The position numbers and the translations under genes are program-made. DNA of 64,000 nucleotides, from positions 42,360,975 to 42,424,974 of the forward strand of contig CM067564.1 in assembly GCA_034336665.1 (NCBI GenBank). Direction: 5' to 3'. The stretch comes from Luscinia megarhynchos (Eukaryota; Chordata; Aves; Passeriformes; Turdidae). Shown one piece after another: positions 1-12,700 of this stretch (position 1 is its first letter; each line of letters begins with the position of its first letter). The notes beneath the pieces are model-generated. The model ran no database searches. It saw only the letters and a list, made by a program, of their open reading frames with translations, and was not told where the DNA came from.

Positions 1-1830
1 ATGGTGGGATTGGGATGGGATGGGATTGAAGGGCCATGGATCCCATCCCAAACCACTCTGGGATTCTGGGATCAAGGACGCTCAGAATCCATCCCGAGGG
101 ATTTTTATGGAATTTGGGGATGGGAAAAGAGAGGAGACCCTCCCTGGAGTCCTGAGATTCCCAGTGCAGCCCCCAGACCCCAAAATTCCTTCCTAGAGAG
201 GAGCTGGGGTGGGGATGGATCCAATCCCGGGCTGGGAGAGCTGGGAATGGAGGGAATTCCCTGGGTGGGGGAGCTTGGGGTGGGAATTTGGGCAGGAATT
301 GCTGCTGGGCTGGAATTGGCAGAGCAGCTGTGGCTGCCCCTGGATCCCTGGATTGTCCAAGGAAAACCTGGATCACCCTGGGATCATGGAATTGTCCCTT
401 CCCTTGGAATGGGATGGGAATAATCTCATGGATAGGGATGGGATCCATCATTCCAGGATCCTGAAGAGTCCCAGGCTGTCCCTTGGCCGGAATTCCTGCA
501 ATTCCAGCTTCCCATCCTCATCCAGAAATTCCTTTCATCCATGTCCCACCCTCCCCACATTTCCAGCTCCGCCTCCTCCTTCCAGGACCCTCCATCCCCA
601 ACATCCCCATTCCCAAGAATCTCCGTCATTCCCAGGAATCTCCGTCATCCCCCACATCATTCCAGAATCCTGGAGAGCTCCCTTGGTTGGAATTCCTCCA
701 ATTCCAGCCTCTCCCAACATTCCTGGATGCCCCCCGAGCTCAGGGCTCTGCCTGGATCCGGGATTTTCCCGTTATTCCTGGCTGGAAGTGGCTCTTCCGT
801 TTCCCAAATCCATGGAACATGACAAAGCAGAAGAAGCTCGGCTCAGCCCGGAGCTGCCAAGATTCCCGAAAATACCAATCAGCCTCTCTGAGCGTTTCCC
901 AGAGAAATTCCATGAGGAAAGGGATCGGCTTTGAACTCCTCAATCCTCCCAAACTCTGGGAATGATCCAGCGGGAGGCGATTCCCGCTCCCAGGGGGTCA
1001 CTCCACACCCTCCTCCCCCTCCTCCTCCCTCTTCCCACGAGTTGTTTTTCCCTGGAGATCACACGCCAGGAATTTCAGGATGAAGTGAATCCCAAGGATT
1101 TTGTGACCACCCACCCCCACGGCAGCACGAGGAAACGCAGGGAAAAGGAGGAGGGGGGCGGGAGGGGGGAAAAACATCGGGGAAAAACATTCCAGATCCC
1201 AGGAATCCTTCCCGGATCTTGGAATTCCACACCTGCATCCCAGGAATTCCAATCCCACCCCGAAATCCCACAGGAAACCCCCCTGAATTCCAATTAATCC
1301 TCACCACCGGCCCTTCCCAGCCGGCTGCTGCTCCTCTCCAGAGGGAAAACAAATCCATGGGAACGGCAGCCGAGGAGAATCCTGGAGCAGCAATTCCAGG
1401 CTGGGAATATTCCCTGTCTCCCTTCGCCGTGGCACAGCCGGAGCTTCCCGTCATTCCAGAGGCTCCGGCTCTGGAATCCGCAAAAAAATCGCGGAGGAGG
1501 GAGAGGAGGAGAAGCTCCCGAAACTTTCCGGGGGAAAAACTCTGGAATTCTCCGGCTGGCAGGGAAGCCCTTCCCAGTGTCTGGGAGCAGAATTCCCAGC
1601 CCAGCCCCACGGCAGCGCTGGCGTTATCCAGGAAAAATCTCCGGCTCCCGCTGCAGCCCTGGAAGCAGAGCCTGGAAAAGCTGGAATGCTTCGCCAGCGT
1701 GAGGGGGGTTGGGAATTTGGGATGTGGGAACGGGATTTGGGGTGGGAACAGCAGGGACAAGGACACGAGGCCACGGGGAATACCGGGAATGGGAAAGGAT
1801 CCGGAGCTGGGGCCCCGCAAAAGGGATGGG
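1..1830. other. Intron 11 (partial), no gene seen
   Basis: GGAATTCC-rich, mostly non-tandem sequence. About 340-450 resembles a decayed CR1 3' segment (GGATCATGGAATT.. followed by a GGGATGGGAAT run). Open frames here show no recognisable domain. Confidence 0.5.
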
Positions 1831-3325
1831 GACCCCAAAACCAGGATGGGGATCCCACAGAAACCCCAAAACCGGGAGGGAGACCCCAAAATAGAGCCGG
1901 GAACCCCACAACAGGATTGGGAATCCCAAAACCAGGCTGGGGACCCCAAAACCACACGGCAGGACCCACAAAGCTGCAGCCCCATAATCGGGATGGGGAC
2001 CCCACAAAAGAGCTGGGGACCTCAAAGCCCTGCAGCCCCACAGACACGGATGGGGACCCCACAAAACTGCAGCCCCCGCAGCCAGGATGGGGACCCCACA
2101 AAACTGCAGCCCCGCAGCCAGGATGGGGACCCCAAAACCAGGATGGGGACCCCACAGAGCTGCAGCCCCACAACAGGACTGAACATCCCATAGAGCTGCA
2201 ACCCCATAACCGAGCTGGACACCCCACAGAGCTTCAACCCCATAACCGAGCTGGACACCCCACAAAGCTGCAGCCCCATAACGGAGCTGGACACCCCACA
2301 GAGCTGCAGCCCCATAACCGAGCTGGACACCCCACAGAGCTGCAACCCCATAACCGAGCTGGACACCCCACAGAGCTGCAACCCCATAACCGAGCTGAGC
2401 ACCCCACAGAGCTGCAGCCCCACAGATTGGCTGGAGACCCCACAGAGCTGCAGCCCCAAAAGCAACCGGGGACCCCACAGAGCTGTAGCCCCACAGCTGG
2501 AGGAGGGAACACCAAACACTGCAACCCCATAACTGCCCTGAGGATCCCAAAGCACTGCAGCCCCACAGCCGGGCTGGAGACCCCACAAAGCTGAGACCCA
2601 ACAAGCTGGAGACCCCACAAAGCTGCAAACCCACACCTGGGCTGGACACCCCACAGTTCTGCAATCCCACAGGTGGGCTGGAGACCCCACAAAGCTGCAG
2701 CCCCACAAACAGCCTGGAGATCCCACAGTGCTGCAGTCTCAGAGTTCTGGAGCCCCACAAGCGGGCTGGAAACCCCACAGTTCTGCAACCCCACACCTGG
2801 GCTGGAAACCCCACAAAGCTGCAGCCCCACAGGTGGGTTGGACACCCAAAAAAGCTTCAGTTCCACAACCAGACTGGAGACCCCACAGTTCTGCCACCCC
2901 ACAGGTGGGTTGGATACCCCACAAAGCTTCAGCCCCACAGCTGGGCAGGGGATCCCAGAGTTCTGCAGCCCCACAGCCGGACTGGAAACCCCACAAAGCT
3001 GCAACTCAACAAGCTGGAGACCCCACAGGTGGGTTGGAGACCCCACAAAGCTGCAACCCCACAACCAGCCTGGAAACCCCACAGTTCTGCAGCCCCACAG
3101 GTGGGCTGGACACCCCCAAAAGCTGCAGCCCCACAAGAAACCTGAACACTCCAGAGCTCTGCAGCCCCACAGGTGGGTTGAATACCCCACAAACTGCAGC
3201 CCCACACCTGGGCAGGGGATCCCAGAGCTCTGCACCCCACAGGTGGGTTGGACACCCCACAAAGCCGCAGCCTCACACCTGGGCAGGGCACCCCAAGGCA
3301 CGGCAGCCCCACAGGTGACCCCAAT
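1830..3325. repeat. Minisatellite, ~35-bp unit (CCCCACAGAGCTGCAGCCCC type), intron 11
   Basis: The first part (about 2150-2430) has regular ~36-bp units ACCCCACAGAGCTGCA + CCCCATAACCGAGCTGG. The second part (about 2590-3320) has related units with CCCACAGGTGGGCTGG. Decayed units extend back to about 1830. Long minus-strand frames (ALWGVQLGYG repeats) are translations of this array. Confidence 0.92.
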
Positions 3326-3439
3326 CCCTTCACCGCACACCTGAGCGCTGCCCCATCCCACCCGCAGCTCCGCCAATGCCGCATCCAGCGGGGGCATCGC
3401 CCGCGGCTCCTCCCGCCCGGCTCGGCCGCTCCCTGCCGC

Positions 3440-3530
3440 TGTCCCCGGTGCTGTCCCGCTGTCCCCGGTGCTGTCCCGCTGTCCCCGGTGCTGTCCCCGG
3501 CGCTGTCCCCGGCGCTGTCCCGCCGTCCCC
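3440..3530. repeat. Short GCTGTCCCCGGT tandem repeat beside the exon 11 donor
   Basis: About five copies of CGCTGTCCCCGGTGCTGTCC-like units end within 10 bp of the exon 11 donor at 3536. In the transcript they are GGGGACAGC repeats at the very start of intron 11. Confidence 0.85.
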
Positions 3531-3536
3531 ACTCAC

Positions 3537-3727
3537 CCTTGACGGCCTCCCCGCGGTTGAGCTGGATCTCGCCATCACCCTGCGGCGCGTAGCTCTTCAC
3601 CACGATGAACTTGCGGCCGGGCACGGCGCTGTACAGCTTGCGCTTGGGCCCGCGCAGCGGGGCGGGCGCGGCGTGCGGAGCGGGCTCCGCACCGGGGCCG
3701 GCGGGCGGAGCGCCGGCGGCGCCGGGG
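3537..3727 (-). CDS. SHANK3: SHANK3 coding exon 11 (Pro/Ala linker and first half of SH3)
   Basis: 191 nt: completes Ser-521, then [63 protein letters not shown] plus 1 nt. The acceptor is GTTCGTTTACAG and the donor [25 protein letters not shown] is the RT-loop side of the SHANK SH3 domain. The remainder (the GEGGFWEG half) is not found in 1-3536, so the window ends in intron 11. The frame is also open upstream through the acceptor to an ATG at 3807. Confidence 0.9.
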
Positions 3728-6700
3728 CTGTAAACGAACACGTAGGTTACGGTGCTGATGCCCGGCAGCTCGCGGCTCGCCCCGCCGCGCCCCGCGGGCT
3801 GCGCCATGGCCGGCGGGGGTCGGTGGCGGCCCCCGCGGGGTTCAGCGCGGCCCCGGCGGCGCCGGCCGGGCGCGGCCAGCGAGGGAGGCTGGAGCGGCAG
3901 CGGCTGCGGGGCGGCGGCCGCCCGGCACCGCCGGCTCCATGGCGCAGCGGCGCCGCCCGGGCCGCGCTCCGCTCCGCTCCCTCCGGCGCACCATGGCCCG
4001 GGGCAGGTGGGGCCGCAGCCCGCGGCTCCTCCCCCGGCGGGCGGGGACCGAGCCGGACCGGCCGCCCCCGCCGCCCCCGCGGATGCTGGCGGCGCGGCGC
4101 CGAGCCGGGCGGCGGTGCCGGACCGAACCGAGCTCAGCCGAGCTGAGCTGAACCGAGCTGAGCTGAGCTGAGCTGAGCTGAGCTGAGCCGAACCGAGCTG
4201 AGCTGAGCTGAGCTGAGCTGAGCCGAACCGAGCTGAGCTGAGCTGAGCTGAGCGCGGGGTCCGCACGGAGCCGCCCCCTGGAGGCCGCCGCTGGTGCTGC
4301 CCCCGGGGGGGAATGGGAGAATGGGAATGGGAATTGGGATGGGAATGGGAAATGGGATGGGAATATGGGAGTATGAGAATGGGAATATGGGAGTGAGAAT
4401 ATGGGAGTGAGAAGATTGGAGTATGGGAATGGGAATATGGCAATGGGAATATGGGAGTGGGAAGATGGGAGTATGGGAATGGGAATATGGGAGTATGGGA
4501 ATGGAATATGGGAGTACGGGAATGGGAATGGGAGTATGGGAGTTTGAGAATGGGAATATTGGAGTATGGGAGTTTGAGAATGGGAATATTGGAGAATGGG
4601 AATGTGGGAGTATGGGAATGGGAATTGGGATGGGAATGGGAAATGGGATGGGAATATGGGAGTATGAGAAGGGGAATATGGGAGTGGGAATATGGGAGTG
4701 AGAAGATTGGAGTATGGGAATGGGAATATGGCAATGGGAATATGGGAGTGGGAAGATGGGAGTATGGGAATGGGAATATGGGAGTATGGGAATGGAATAT
4801 GGGAGTATGGGAATGGAATATGGGAGTATGGGAGTTTGAGAATGGGAATATTGGAGTATGGGAGTTTGAGAATGGGAATATTGGAGTATGGGAATGAGAA
4901 TATGGGAATGGGAATATGGGAGTATGGGAATGGGAATATGGGAATGGGAATTGGGATGGGAATATGGGAGTATGGGAGTGAGTGTGGGAATATGGGAATG
5001 GGTGTGGGAAAAGGAATGGGAATTGGGATGAGGATGGGTGTGGGAATATGGGAATGGGTGTGGGAATAGGAATGGGAATTGGGATGGGAATGGATGTGGG
5101 AATGGGAGTATGAGAATGGGAGTGATAGTGGGAATATGGGAATGGCAATGGGTGTGGGAATGGAATGGGAATGGTGATGGGAATGGGGATGGGTTTGGGA
5201 ATATGGGAATATGGGAATATGGGAATATGGGTGTGGGTGTGGGAATGGGAATGGAAGTGGCAATGGGTGTGGGAGTGGGAATGGTGATGGGAATGGAAAT
5301 ACGGGAATGGGAATATCGGAATGGCAATGGGTGTGGGAGTGGGAATGGTGATGGGAATGGAAATACGGGAATGGGAATATCGGAATGGCAATGGGTGTGG
5401 GAGTGGGAATGGTGATGGGAATGGAAATATCGGGAATGGGAATATCGGAATGGCAATGGGTGTGGGAGTGGGAATGGTGATGGGAATGGAAATATGGGAA
5501 TGGGAATATCGGAATGGCAATGGGTGTGGGAGTGGGAATATGAGAATATGGGAATGGCAAAGGGTGTGGGAATGAGAATAGGAATGGGTGTGGGAATGGA
5601 ATGATAATGGCGATGTGAATGGGGATGGATGTGGGAATGGGAATGTGGGAATGGGAACTGGAATGGCTGTGGGAGCAAGACTGGGATGAAAGTGGGATCC
5701 CAAGACTGGGCTCAGGTGTGGGATTGGGATCGGGTGTGGGACCGGGCGGGGGCTGCCGGGGGGCGATGCCCGGCCCGGGGTGCCCGGTTCTGCCAGACCA
5801 GCTCCTCCCAGCGCCAGGGCCTGGTTCCCGTTCCCAGTTCCCATTCCTGGTTCCCATTCCCAGTTCCCATTCCTGGTTCCCATTCCCAGTTCCTAGTTCC
5901 GGCTTCCCATTCCTGATTTCCATTCCCAGTTCCCATTCCCGGTTTCCATTCCCAGTTCCCATTCCTGATTTCCATTCCCAATTCCCATTCCTGGATCTCA
6001 TTCCCAGTTCCCAATCCCATTCCCAATTTCTGATTCCCAGTTCCCATTCTCGATTCCCATTCCTAGTTACCAGCTCCCAGTTCCCATTCCCAGTTCTCAG
6101 TTTCCCATTCCCAGTTCCTATTCCTGGTTCCCATTCCCAGTTCCCATTCCCAGTTCCCAATTCCCATTCCCAGTTCCCATCCTAGTTCCTAGTTCCCAGT
6201 TCCCAGATCCCATTCCCAGTTCCCATTCCCAGTTCCCATTTCCAGTTACAGTTCCCATTCCCAGTTCCCAGTTCCCAGTTCCCAGTTCCCAGTTCCCATT
6301 CCCAGTTTCCAGTTCCCATTCCCACTCGTGCCATCCCTGTGCCCACTGCCACCCACAGTGACACTCTGTGCCACTGTCCCTAGTTTCACCCAGTTCCCTG
6401 TACGCCTGTGCCACCCTGGGTGCCACTGTCACCTGTGCCCATGTGTGCCCCCAGTGCCACCTGTGCCCGCTGCCCCATGACACGTGCCACTGTCACAGTG
6501 CCATCCCTGGGTGCCACTGTCACCTGTGCCATCCCTGTACCGCCTGTGCCACCCTGTGTGCCACTGTCACCTGTGCCCATGTGTGCCCCAGTGCCACCTG
6601 TGCCGCTGCCCCGCGTGACACTGTGTGCCACTGTCACGGTGCCATCCCTGTGTGCCACTGTCACCTGTGCCCATGTGTGCCCCAGTGCCACTCTGTGCCA

Positions 6701-9700
6701 GTCCCTGTGACCTCTGCACTGTCACCCGGTGCCATCCCTGGGGTGCCACTGCCTGTGCCATCCCTGTACCGCCTGTGCCACCCTGGGTGCCACTGTCACC
6801 TGTGCCCATGTGTGCCCCAGTGCCACCTGTGCCCGCTGCCCCCCGCAGTGACACTTTGTGCCACTGTCACCGGTGCCATCCCTGGGTGCCACTGTCACCT
6901 GTGCCCTCTTCCTGTGCCAGCCTGAGCCCTCTCCCGGCTCCCTCTGGAATTTTCCAGCCTTTCCCAGCTCCACCCCCTTCCCTTTTCCCGCTCCAGCCCC
7001 TCCTGGTGTGAAGAGCTCAAAGAATTCCAGGGGAAAACGTGTGCAAAGAGTTAAAATCCCAGAATTCCAGAGCTTGGAAAAGAATTCCAAGGACACCGAG
7101 CCCAAGAATTCCAAGAATTCCTTGGACACTTTCAGGAATGGCAACTCCAAACCTCCCCGGGCAGCCCCTCACTGCCCTTTCCACGGGGGAAAAAAAATTC
7201 CGTGAGCAAAAAGTTCCGTCATCAAAAAAATTCCCTGAGGAAAAATAATTCCATCAGCAAAAAAATTCCATGGGCAAAAAAAATTCCATGAGGAAAAAAA
7301 AACAAACTAATTCCAGGACCGAAGCTGCCCGGATGGGGTTGGATGTTTTCCACGGGAGCGAATTCCTGGGAGATTTTCCAGCGGAGATTTTCCCTTCATC
7401 CCTTTTATCTCCAGGCCCACATTCCGCAAATCCGGAGCTCATCCCGGATTTCTGGAATGAGGGATAAATCCGACAGCGGGGGTTAAAACTCCCGGTGGAT
7501 CTGGGATTTCTCCGCGCTCGAGGCTCACATCCTCCCGCCGGGATTCCCACGGGATTCCGAAGGAAAAGGGAATCCTGGGAAGGAGCAGCAGCTCTTCCCC
7601 CCGCCCTTGGTTTTGCATTCCATGGAAATTTTTTTTTGATCTGTATTCCATCCCGTTGGAATTCCATGTCTGATTCCAGGGGATTCCAGCCCATGCAAGC
7701 ATCCGGCTGGATTTGGTGCTTCCATTGGGAATTGTCCCGTTCCAGGCTGGAAAAACTTCCTCTGGAATAAACCTGGAATAAATCCCCAGAGAATTCCCAT
7801 TCCAGGGGGATGAACACACCACGATATTCCCCAAAATCCCTTCCCACGCATCCAAGGATCCCAAAATTATGGGATGTTTTAATTTCCTCGGGATTTCACG
7901 GGAAGGATCAGAAGTTAATTCCAGGTGAAAGATTCCGGGATTGGTTTGAACAACGTTTCCCTTGGGAATTCCCAGAATTCCCAGAATTCCTGTCCCTGTT
8001 TTCCAGGATTCCTGACCCCTCTTTTCCAGGGAAAGGAACCCAAATCCTGGAAAGAGCATCCAGAGGGAGCCAGAGGGGCTCATCCTGGAAAAAAAAAAAG
8101 GGGATCAGGAGGAACCTTTTCCCTCCAGAATTCCATGGCAGGTGGGATTTGGGATCTGCTCCCAGGAAATCCCAGGGAACAGCCTTGAGCTGTTCCAGAG
8201 GAATTGTAGGTTGGAGGTTGGGAAAAATTTCTGAATTTTCACACAGAATTGGGAAGAATTCCTGAATTCCCAAGCACAGTTATGGAAAATTCCTGGATTT
8301 CCACTTAATTAGGAAGAATTCCTGAATTCCCACTGAATTAGGGAAAATTCCTGGATTTCCACTTAATTAGAAAGAATTCCTGAATTCCCACTGAATTAGG
8401 GAAAATTCCTGGATTTCCACACAGAATTAGAAAGAATTCCTGAATTTTCACGCTGAACTTAGAAAAATTCCTGAATTCCCACAGAACTGGGGAAAATCCC
8501 TGAATTCCCAAACACAATTAGGAAAAATTCCTCGTTTTTCACACAGAACTAAGCAAAATTCCTGAATTCCCACAGAATTAGGGAAAATCCCTCAATTCCC
8601 AAACACAATTAGGAAAAATCCTAAATCCTTCCCAAATCCAGAGGGAACATTGGGCTCCAAAAAACTGGGAATGGGGCTGGGATGAACTTAAGGAATGAAA
8701 TATCCAGAGGGAATGATTCCCACAGAATTAGGGAAGAGTCCCTGAATTCCCAAACAGGATTAGGAAGAATTCCTGAATTCCTACAGAACTGGAGAAAATC
8801 CTTGAATTCCCCCGAAAACAATTAGAAAGAATTTCTGAATTTTCACACAGAATTAGGAAGAATTCCTGGATTTCCATGCACAATGAGGGAAAAAAATCCT
8901 GAATTCACACAGGACTGGGGAAAAATTCCTGATTTCCCAAAAACAATCAGCAAAAATCCTAAATCCTTCCCAAATCCGGAGGGGCTTTAGGGCTCCAAAA
9001 AACTGTGAATGGGGCTGGGATGAACTTAAGGAATGAAATATCCGGAGGGATGATCCCAGCACGAGGAGCTGGGTCGGGAAACTCGTGGTGTTGGAGTGGG
9101 ATTGGGAAAAGCACGTGGGGAATGAGTCACAGTCACAGCCACGAGGGAGGAGGGATACAACTAAAAACCTGGAAAAACCCATGGAAAAGTTCTGCTGTCC
9201 CAACCCTGGGAGTGGCTCAGGGACCCTCTGGAATTTTGGGAGCAGCTCTGGAGAGGTTGGAGCGGGAAAAGGGAAGGGAGGGAGATGGGAAGGGGTCAGA
9301 AAACCTTGGAATTAAAAATCGAGATAACACTGAATATTCCTGATATTCCCTGGAAAACCTGCCCCGGAATCCGTTTTTCTCTGGGATTTTTCCAGGAAAA
9401 CGGGAGAGGACTCAGGTAATTATGGATATCCTCTGCCATGGAGCGAAGGGGTTTTTGTTGGGAATTAAAACTTCCAAGGTTTTTTTCCAACTTGAACTGT
9501 TCAGAACCCTCTGGTTGCAAACCTGGGGAATTTCTCCTGCCCCAACTCCATGGAAAGAATTCCATGATCCTTCTATTCCTGGGAAAATATGGAAATAACT
9601 GAGCAAAACACTCTTTTCTTGGGATATTTTTCCTGGAGTCAGCTCCAGGAATCCTCGGGAAGTTTTGACAAGGAGTTGGGCAGAGCTGCTCCAGGGAATT

Positions 9701-12700
9701 TTGGGAATATTTCCAAGACCATGGATTATAAAATCCCACAGTATTTTTGACCTCTCAATGCGGATCCTACTCTGGATCTGCCTCTGGCACATCCCAAATT
9801 CCCGAGTTTTCCAAATTCCAAGGCCAGGTTGGAGCAACACGGAATAGTGGAGGGTGTCCCTGCCCATGGAATTGGATCAGCTTTAGGATCCGTCCCATTC
9901 CAGGATTCCAAGATTCCCACAGAATCCTCCAATCCAAATCCCCAGACACGTGAGGGACACCAGAACTGGAGACTGTTCCCAATCCCAGCCAAACCAACAT
10001 TCCCTTGGGAAAGGGCTGGCAGGGATGAGGAGCAGCGGGATAACACGAGATCCCACCAGAACCACGGGATGCAATATCCACAACAGCCATGATATTTATG
10101 ATATCCATGATCCGAGCATGGGATGGCAGGAAAATCCCAGGGAAAAACCAAATTTGGCACTGGGATGCAGAGGGATGGAGGGAAGGAAAAACCCCAGGAA
10201 AAATCCGGGGAAAAATTGGATCCCCAGTCCATGGGATCCCATTCCCAGCTCTGTCTCATTCCTTCCACGTTCCCCTGACTCATTCCGTCTAATTCCATGG
10301 GATCACCTTCCACATGCCCCCAATCCATGGGATCCCACTCCCAGCTCTGTCTAATTCCATCAGATCCTATTCCCAGATCCATCTAATTCCATCAGACACC
10401 ATTCCCAGATCCATCTAATGCCATCAGATCCCATTCCCAGATCCATCTAATTCCATCAGATCATGTTCCCAGATCCATCTAATTCCACGGGATTGCCTTC
10501 CACGTTCCCCCAATCCATCAGATTCCATTCCCAGCTCTAATTCCAGCACATCCTGTTCCCAGCCCCATCTAACTCCTCTCACACTCCCATAATCCATCAG
10601 ATCCCATTCCCAGCTCCATCCCATCCTTCCCATCCCCTCCTAAACCATCAGATCCCATTCCCAGCTCTAATTCTGTCAGGTCTGATTCCCAGCTCCATCT
10701 AACTCCTCCCACACTTCCATAATCCATCAGATCCCATTCCCAGCCCCATCTAACTCCCCTCGCACCTCCATAATCCATCAGATCCCATTCCCAGCTCCAT
10801 CCCATCCCTCCCACACCCCCCAATCCATCAGATCCCCATTCCCAGCTATGATTCCAGCAGATCCCATTCCCAGCTCCATCTAACTCCTCCCACACCTGCA
10901 TAATCCATCAGATCCCATTCCCAGCTCCATCCCATCTCATTGCCAGCTCCATCCCATCCCATCCCATCCCATCCCATCCCATCCCATCCCATCCCATCCC
11001 ATCCATCCCATCCCATCCCATCCCATCCCATCCCATCCCATCCCATCCCATCCCATCCCATCCCATCCCATCCCATCCCATCCCATCCCATCCCTGGCTC
11101 TAATTCCGTGGGATCCCATTCCCAGCTCCCTCCCACCCCAGCTCCCCAACCCCCGACGGCGATCCCATCCCAATCCCACACCTGGCCTTCCCACGGCTGC
11201 TCCTCCTCAGCGACGGCGCCTCGGCCTCCCTCTCCTCCTGCACGCGCTGCAGCGACGGCGAGCGGCTGTGGGCGCTCCGGGCGCTGCCCGAGCTGGCCAC
11301 GCTCCCGTCTCCGGCCGCAATTCCCGCGGCCGCCTCCTGCATCTGCACCAGCAGCTGGGGCGGGAGGCTGCGGAGCGACGGCACCGGCGAGTACGAGGCG
11401 CGGCTCTCGGCCTTGAGGTTGTTGTCGCTGGCCGAGCGCTGCAGGACGCGCGGCGACGCCAGCCCGCCGGAGCCCAGGAGCCGGCGGCGCTTGGTGTAGC
11501 TGGGGGTTTCTCGGAAAGGCACTGGGGGAAAATGGGAATACGGGATTAGGGTGGGAGTTGAAGGCCTGGAAAGGGATTAAGTGTTGGGAGTTGCTTGGAA
11601 AGGCACTGGGGGAAAATGGGAATACGGGATTAGGGTGGGTGTTGAAGGAAATGGATTAAGTGTTGGGATTTACTCAGAAAGACACTGGGGGAAAAATGGG
11701 AATGTGGGATTAAGGTTGGAACTGAAGGAAAGGGATTAAGTGTTGGGAGTTACTCAGAAAGGCACTGAAGAAAAACAATGGGAATATGGGATTAGGGTGA
11801 GAGTTGAACAATTGGAAAGGGATTAAATGTTGGGAGTTACTTAGAAAGGCACTGGGGAAAAAATGGGAATGTGGGATTAGGGTGGGAGTTGAAGGTTTGG
11901 AAAGGGATTAAGTGTTGGGAGTTACTCGAAAAGGCACTGGGGAAAAAATGGGAATGTGGCATTAGGGTGGGTGTTGAAGGAAAGGGATTAAGTGTTGGGA
12001 GTTCCTCGGAAAGGCACTGAAGAAAAACAATGGGAATATGGGATTAGGGTGGGAGTTGAAGGTTTGGAAAGGGATTAAATGTTGGGAGTTACTTGGAAAG
12101 GCACTGGGGGAAAAAATGGGAATGTGGGATTAGGGTGGGAGTTGAAGGTTTGGAAAGGGATTAATTGTTGGGAGTTACTCGGAAAGGAACTGGGGGAAAA
12201 AATGGGAATGTGGGATTAGGGTGGGTGTTGAAGGAAATGGAGTAAGTGTTGGGAGTTACTCGAAAAGGCACTGGGGAAAAAATGGGAATGTGGGATTAGG
12301 GTGGGATTGAAGGTTTGGAAAGGGATTAAGTGTTGGGAGTTGCTTGGAAAGGCACTGAGGGAAAAACGGGAATGTGGGATTAAGGTTGGAATTGAAGGAA
12401 AGGGATTAAGTGTTGGGATTTACTTGGAAAGGCACTGGGGGAAAAATGGGAATGTGGGATTAGGGTGGGAGTTGAAGGTCTGGAAAGGGATTAAGTGCTG
12501 GGAGTTACTTGGAAAGGCACTGGGGGAAAAAATGGGAATGTGGGATTAGGGTGGGAGTTGAAGGTTTGGAAAGGGATTAAGTGTTGGGAGTTATTCAGAA
12601 AGGCACTGGGGGGAAAAACGAGAATATGGGATTAAGGTTGGAATTGAAGGAAAGGTATTAAGTGTTGGGATTTACTCAGAAAGGCACTGGGGAAAAACAA

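Larger units (their letters stand above)
3340..4300 (-). promoter_or_regulatory. Internal CpG island around exon 11, candidate intragenic promoter
   Basis: A dense GC/CpG block covers exon 11 and about 550 bp upstream of it in the transcript direction. ATG at 3807 (G at -3, G at +4) opens [20 protein letters not shown] and runs in frame through the acceptor into exon 11. Mammalian SHANK3 is known to use several intragenic CpG-island promoters. An avian equivalent here is an inference. Confidence 0.45.

Noticed and set aside
2929..5883. Very long open frame (984 codons, minus) with PIPIPIPF and LWGVQ repeats
   Set aside because: Translation of tandem repeats running through a CpG island and exon 11. 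Only the SH3 part in the middle is coding.
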